Assembly: GCA_041627475.1 (NCBI GenBank) | Contig: JBFKQZ010000036.1 | Span: 1-17,177 of the forward strand | Direction: 5' to 3' | DNA from: JBFGFG01 sp041627475 | GTDB taxonomy: Bacteria > Actinomycetota > Nitriliruptoria > Nitriliruptorales > Nitriliruptoraceae | DNA length: 17,177 nt | In this document: piece by piece, positions 13,586 to 17,177 of the stretch | How positions within the stretch are numbered: position 1 is the stretch's first letter | How the letters are laid out: each line of letters starts with the position of its first letter | Program-made: the position numbers and the translations under genes | Notes under the pieces: model-generated | Told to the model about the DNA's origin: nothing | The model's database searches: none | The model's input: only the letters and a program-made list of their open reading frames with translations

Positions 13586-15637
13586 TCAGGCGTCGCGGCA
13601 GTCGGGGTGCGTGCGGAAGCCGTTCGCGCCGTCGGTCTTGCTGGCCGGGTCGCCCTGCCGGGCATCGATCCCGAGCCCGCGCGCAGCGAACGTGTCCCAG
13701 ATCAGACAGAAGTCCTCGCCACGGAGCTCCGTGACCGGGTTGCCCTCGTCGTCGGTGCCGACGACGACCTCACTGCCGGTCAGCGCTGCGTCGGCCGCGA
13801 TGATCGCGTCCCGCGCGTCGGCGAATCCGGGCTCGCAACCCGCGAACTTCATGCCGTCCACGACGAGCTGGATGTTGCGGTTGTTGCCGCCGACGCTCCA
13901 GTGGTCGTACGGGTTGGCGTTGAAACCGTGGGCCTCGACCTGGTTCCAGTACAGGTCCCACAGCATGGTCGCCCAGACGTAGCCGACGCCGTGCGGCTCG
14001 GCAGCGCCCTTGACGGTGTCGTAGGTCGACGGGTTGACCAGGCGGAAGGTGGAGTAGGGCGTGATGCGGATGCCGGGGCCGCTGCGGATGTCGCCGCCGT
14101 AGCCGAACTGGTCCGGCTCACCCTCGGCGAACTCGTCGTAGTAGGTGACGTAGTTGCCGATGCCGCGCGGGGTCGCGCCGTCGTCGCCCTCACGCATCGT
14201 CAGGACGTAGCTCCAGTAGTCGGACCAGCCCTCCCCCTGGCGCTCGTCGTGCGTGCGCAGGCAGTCCACGTTCGCCGGCCCGCCCACGAGCCGGTTCGAG
14301 ATGCCGTGGCCGTACTCGTGCGCGATGACGCCGGCGTCGAGGTCGCCGTCACGGACCTGTGTGCTCGGCGGCACGTTGGCATCGCCCCCGAGGGCGCGGA
14401 ACGCATCGACCCAGAGGTACATCTGCATGCGGCCGGGCGAGCCGTCGGCGGGCGTCGCGAAGTTGGCGTTCAGTGCGCCCGAGCCGTCCTGTGCCTCGGC
14501 GTTGACGGCGTCGCCACCGGCCCCCTCGCCGGTGTAGTTGGTCGTCTGGAAGTTGCCGGCCGCCTCGTCGAAGCCGTAGCGCGCCGTGACGTCGTGCATG
14601 ACGTTGTTCCAGAAGAACAGGTTGGTGACGGCCGCGTTGACGTAGGCCGCCGGGGTCACGTCGTAGGACGGGATCTCGTCGAGGAAGTCCAGACCCTCGC
14701 CACCGTCCGGGCTGACGAACGGGCTGTACAGCCCACCCGCGCCGTTGACCGAGTCGTTGTAGGCGTGGACGTTGTTGCCGCGCGTGTAGGTGAACTCCGG
14801 CCCCTCGACGCCGTCGGTGTCGTGCCAGCCGAACGGCGAGGTCAGCGCGTCGGCCGGGTTGTCGACGACGACGTGCTCGGCACCGTTGTCCAGCGGGTTC
14901 TCCAGCGGCATCGGGAAGACGCGGTAGGACGACCCGTCCTGCACGCGCTCGTCGGGGAGGATCGGCGTGACGTCACCGAACTCGACGAGCGCGGTGCCGC
15001 CCTCGTGGTCGTGGTCGTCGGTGCGCACGACGCCGTCCGCGACCTCGTGCAGCTCCTCGTGGTCGACCCAGTTCGCCTCGTAGAGCACGGCGCCGGTCTC
15101 GGCGTCGACCGACAGGTTCATCCAGTCGTGGTCGTCGCGCAGCTGGAACGACCACGCGAGTCGCGCAGCCGTGGCGCGCTCGGTGACCTGGTAGGCCAGG
15201 CCGGGAGCCGCGGTCAGCGCGGCCGGGTCCATCCCGACGGCTGCCGCACCGGTCGCGACGGCCTCGACGGCCGACAGCACCTGCCGCCCTGACACGGCAT
15301 CGGCGAGTCCGTCGATCATCCGCTGCTGGGCGTGCAGCACCGCGCCGTCCCGCACGTTCACGGTCGCGTCGGCACCGAGCACCTCGAGTCCCGCCAGCGT
15401 CTGGCGCAGGTAGACGTGCGTCACGCCGTTGTGCTGCGAGGTGTACGCGTCGGTCACGATCGCACCCGCGACGTCCTCGCTGCCGAGCAGCCCGGCGAGG
15501 TGCGCCCGCGCCGTGGTCACGGCGTCGGACTCGGCCGCGGCGGGGGTGACCCCCGACACGTCCGGAGCAGCGGCGACGGCGGCAGGGACCGCCAGGGCGA
15601 GGGCCAGCGCGAACGCCAGCGGCTTCGGGGTGGGCAC
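13586..15637 (-). CDS. Secreted M36-family (fungalysin) zinc metalloprotease
   Basis: This 683-aa preproprotein is an extracellular metalloprotease. A signal peptide (about 1-25, LAFALALALAVPAAVAAAP) is followed by a fungalysin/thermolysin-type propeptide (about 35-190, with HVYLRQTLAGLEVLGADATVNV and LAWSFQLRDDHDWMNLSVDAETGAVL). The M36 catalytic domain carries HEYGH with H440, E441 and H444, and the third zinc ligand E469 in GEGWSDYW. Four cysteines in the catalytic domain (VDCL, AGCEP, EDFCL, HPDCRDA) could form two disulfides. There is no C-terminal PPC or cell-wall anchor, so it is probably released. GTG 15637 follows GGGAG by 5 bases and starts directly at the signal peptide. It is divergent from the MarP-like gene. 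A weak CCGCC/GGCGG hairpin (13564-13578) lies after the stop. Confidence 0.95.
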   Translation of the reverse strand: MPTPKPLAFALALALAVPAAVAAAPDVSGVTPAAAESDAVTTARAHLAGLLGSEDVAGAIVTDAYTSQHNGVTHVYLRQTLAGLEVLGADATVNVRDGAVLHAQQRMIDGLADAVSGRQVLSAVEAVATGAAAVGMDPAALTAAPGLAYQVTERATAARLAWSFQLRDDHDWMNLSVDAETGAVLYEANWVDHEELHEVADGVVRTDDHDHEGGTALVEFGDVTPILPDERVQDGSSYRVFPMPLENPLDNGAEHVVVDNPADALTSPFGWHDTDGVEGPEFTYTRGNNVHAYNDSVNGAGGLYSPFVSPDGGEGLDFLDEIPSYDVTPAAYVNAAVTNLFFWNNVMHDVTARYGFDEAAGNFQTTNYTGEGAGGDAVNAEAQDGSGALNANFATPADGSPGRMQMYLWVDAFRALGGDANVPPSTQVRDGDLDAGVIAHEYGHGISNRLVGGPANVDCLRTHDERQGEGWSDYWSYVLTMREGDDGATPRGIGNYVTYYDEFAEGEPDQFGYGGDIRSGPGIRITPYSTFRLVNPSTYDTVKGAAEPHGVGYVWATMLWDLYWNQVEAHGFNANPYDHWSVGGNNRNIQLVVDGMKFAGCEPGFADARDAIIAADAALTGSEVVVGTDDEGNPVTELRGEDFCLIWDTFAARGLGIDARQGDPASKTDGANGFRTHPDCRDA

Positions 15638-15697
15638 GGGGGCTCCCGGATCGTGGGTCGTCGCGTGAGGTCTTCGCCGAGCGCACGGCGGATTCCT

Positions 15698-15722
15698 CCG
15701 TCCCATCGGACGGCCGTACCTT
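15698..15722 (+). promoter_or_regulatory. Leaderless promoter and dyad upstream of the MarP-like gene
   Basis: TACCTT (15717-15722) fits a -10 element and ends exactly 7 bases before the GTG start at 15730, while no Shine-Dalgarno is visible. That spacing is typical of leaderless actinobacterial transcripts. A perfect dyad CCGTCC-CATC-GGACGG (15698-15713) sits in the -35/spacer region and may be an operator. No TTGACA-like -35 is seen. Confidence 0.5.
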
Positions 15723-15729
15723 CACCAGC

Positions 15730-16887
15730 GTGAACACGCTCGACCTCGTGCTGCTCGGAGCCCTCGCCGTCTCGGCGCTGGGTGGCTACCGCATGGGGCT
15801 GATCGTGCGCGTCGCGTCGCTGGTCGGGTTCCTCGGCGGTCTCGCCCTCTCCCCCATGACGATCCCGCTCGGGCTGGACCTCGTGGCCCCGTCCTCGAGC
15901 CTCGCGCGGCTGGCCACGACGCTGGGGACCCTGCTCGTCACCGTCGCGCTGACCTCGGCGATCGCGCAGACGTTCGCGTCGTCGATCCGCCGGACCGTCC
16001 ACGACTCCCCGCTGCGGGCCGTGGACCGGATCGGCGGCGCGGCCGCCGGGATGGCCACGACGCTGGTCTTCGTGTGGTTCGCCGCGCCCCTGGCGGGGAT
16101 GATCCCGGGCCAGCTGGCGCAGCTCGTGCGTGGCTCGGAGATCGTCACGACGGTGCGCACGCTCGGCCCGGACGCTCCGAACCCGCTGGCGACACTCCAG
16201 TCGTTCGCCGGCTCACGGTTCCCAGAGGTCTTCGCCGACCTCGCGCCCGCACCGGCGACCCAGCCACCGCCCGAGGCGATCCCGGTCCCCCAGGAGGTCG
16301 TCGACCGGGTCCTGGCGTCCACCGTCAAGGTCGAGGCCGGTGGCTGTGGCGCATCGTTCTCCGGCAGCGGCTGGGCGGCGGCGGAGAACACCATCGTCAC
16401 CAACGCCCACGTCGTGGCAGGGGCCGACGCCGTCCAGGTGCTGCGGCCCGACGGCACCCGGCTGGACGCGACGGTCGTGGTCTACGACGACGACCGCGAC
16501 GTCGCCGTGCTGGAGGTGCCGGGGCTCGGCCAGTCGCCACTGCCGCTGGGCACGGCGGACGACGGCGAGGGAGCCGCGACCTTCGGGCACCCCCGCGGCC
16601 AGGACCAGACGCGCATCGCCCCGACCCGCGTCGAGCGCACGATCGACGCGATCGGCCGCGACATCTACGGCGAGGACCGCGTCGAGCGTGACGTCGTGGT
16701 GCTCGGTGCCCAGCTGCAGCAGGGCGACTCCGGCTCAGCCGTTGTCGACGCCGACGGCACCGTCGTGGGCACCGTGTTCGCCATCAGCCCCGACGACCGC
16801 GACACCGCCTATGCGCTGGCCAACAGTGAGGTCCAGGCCGCGCTCGGCGCCCCGCGCAACCCCGGCAACACCGGCCGCTGCAACTGA
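15730..16887 (+). CDS. MarP-like CvpA-domain membrane serine protease
   Basis: This 385-aa protein joins an N-terminal CvpA-type four-TM domain (about 1-125, beginning NTLDLVLLGALAVSALGGYRMG) to an extracytoplasmic trypsin-like domain (about 190-385). The catalytic residues are H227 (TNAHVVAG), D257 (DRDVAVLEV) and S334 (QQGDSGSAVV). C206 (GGCGASF) and C384 (next to last residue) match the disulfide of mycobacterial MarP (Rv3671c), which protects against acid and oxidative stress and acts on cell-wall enzymes. Length and spacing agree well with MarP. The GTG start has no Shine-Dalgarno but sits 7 bases after a -10-like TACCTT, suggesting leaderless translation. It is divergent from the M36 protease. 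Acid-resistance function is inferred from homology. Confidence 0.92.
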   Translation: MNTLDLVLLGALAVSALGGYRMGLIVRVASLVGFLGGLALSPMTIPLGLDLVAPSSSLARLATTLGTLLVTVALTSAIAQTFASSIRRTVHDSPLRAVDRIGGAAAGMATTLVFVWFAAPLAGMIPGQLAQLVRGSEIVTTVRTLGPDAPNPLATLQSFAGSRFPEVFADLAPAPATQPPPEAIPVPQEVVDRVLASTVKVEAGGCGASFSGSGWAAAENTIVTNAHVVAGADAVQVLRPDGTRLDATVVVYDDDRDVAVLEVPGLGQSPLPLGTADDGEGAATFGHPRGQDQTRIAPTRVERTIDAIGRDIYGEDRVERDVVVLGAQLQQGDSGSAVVDADGTVVGTVFAISPDDRDTAYALANSEVQAALGAPRNPGNTGRCN

Positions 16888-17177
16888 GTCCTCCCGCTCG
16901 CTGCGCTCGCGACGTGGCCCTCCCGGTCCTCCTCCACCCGGCATGCGGTCGGGCCACACATCCTCCCGCTCGCTGCGCTCGCGACGTGGCCGCGGTCGCG
17001 CGGCCCAACCGCCGGCGAGGAGCAGGCCCGTCGCAGCCGCGTTGAACCCGACGTGCCCGAGCACGCGCAGCGCGATAGCGCCGGTCCCCTCCACCAGGCC
17101 GAAGGCCGTCGTGAGGCCGAGCGGGCGGCCGACCGCCATGACCGTCGCGGTCAGCAACAGATGCTCGGCGACGTGCC
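16735..17177 (-). CDS. Partial membrane protein gene running off the right edge
   Basis: An open frame enters from the right edge and reads HVAEHLLLTATVMAVGRPLGL, then RVLGHVGFNAAATGLLLAGGWAARPR. It has two hydrophobic segments and strong third-position G/C bias down to about 17000. The His/Glu-His pattern in the first helix faintly recalls CtaG-type cytochrome oxidase assembly proteins, but I cannot assign it. From about 16991 leftwards the frame is built from two in-frame copies of a 31-bp repeat (each giving PRRERSERED) and a linker. It then runs 153 bases antisense to the MarP-like gene before a stop. That tail has poor codon bias and is probably a recent or spurious extension. The start lies outside the window. 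Confidence 0.45.
   Translation of the reverse strand, partial: HVAEHLLLTATVMAVGRPLGLTTAFGLVEGTGAIALRVLGHVGFNAAATGLLLAGGWAARPRPRRERSEREDVWPDRMPGGGGPGGPRRERSEREDSVAAAGVAGVARGAERGLDLTVGQRIGGVAVVGADGEHGAHDGAVGVDNG
16889..16919. repeat. 31-bp direct repeat, copy 1
   Basis: The 31 bases starting TCCTCCCGCTCGC and ending GACGTGGCC are identical to 16961-16991. Copy 1 begins one base after the TGA of the MarP-like gene. The core CGCTCGCTGCGCTCGC is of a type found scattered in many high-GC actinobacterial genomes. It does not form a hairpin by itself. Confidence 0.85.
16961..16991. repeat. 31-bp direct repeat, copy 2
   Basis: This is an exact second copy of 16889-16919, offset by 72 bases, a multiple of three. 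On the minus strand both copies are therefore read in the same frame by the partial membrane-protein gene. The 41-base spacer between the copies has no clear structure. Confidence 0.85.

Noticed and set aside
12908..15292. A 794-aa plus-strand open frame across the M36 protease and the cluster start
   Set aside because: It is the complement of genes with clear catalytic motifs and crosses the promoter region of the WXG cluster.
16889..16991. The 31-bp repeats as a CRISPR array or att sites
   Set aside because: There are only two copies, no cas genes, no integrase and no tRNA nearby. The core resembles dispersed GC-rich repeats common in actinobacteria.

Overview
The window is GC-rich throughout, uses many GTG starts, and has strong G/C preference at third codon positions. 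Together with its gene families (PepD/HtrA-like and MarP-like serine proteases, a stand-alone LigD polymerase domain, a WXG100-type protein, an SNF2 helicase paired with a SWIM protein) this points to a chromosomal segment of an actinobacterium. The genus cannot be told from this sequence. No rRNA, tRNA, CRISPR array, transposase or integrase is visible.

Left part (1-2760): an OmpR/PhoB-type response regulator (minus strand) is divergent from a membrane-anchored HtrA protease. The shared intergenic region holds an array of 11-bp-spaced elements of the kind OmpR-family regulators bind. A six-TM membrane protein follows htrA, and a related 11-bp repeat lies upstream of it. This looks like an envelope-stress module similar to MprA/PepD; the sensor kinase would lie off the left edge.

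Middle (2700-10740): an SNF2-family ATPase and a SWIM zinc-finger protein form a translationally coupled pair on the minus strand. Next come a small acidic protein with a strong terminator hairpin, and a MarR regulator divergent from a VOC-fold protein with two matching operators 42 bp apart. A LigD-type primase-polymerase protein without ligase or Ku follows, divergent from a PLP-dependent class V aminotransferase of the cysteine-desulfurase-like type that lacks the expected active-site cysteine.

Right part (10740-17177): four minus-strand genes, each overlapping the next by 1-4 bases, encode an unrecognised 236-aa protein (weakly EspG-like), a WXG100-like protein with W41-S42-G43, a 332-aa helical protein with an ESX-like N-terminus and a hydrophobic Gly-rich C-terminus, and a two-TM protein with a PH-like domain. 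This cassette is the best candidate for an undescribed system: it resembles a type VII secretion substrate/effector locus without core secretion genes in view. Beyond it lie a secreted M36 (fungalysin) metalloprotease and, divergent from it, a MarP-like CvpA-trypsin membrane protease that is probably translated from a leaderless mRNA. At the right edge a partial membrane-protein gene runs into two in-frame copies of a 31-bp repeat.
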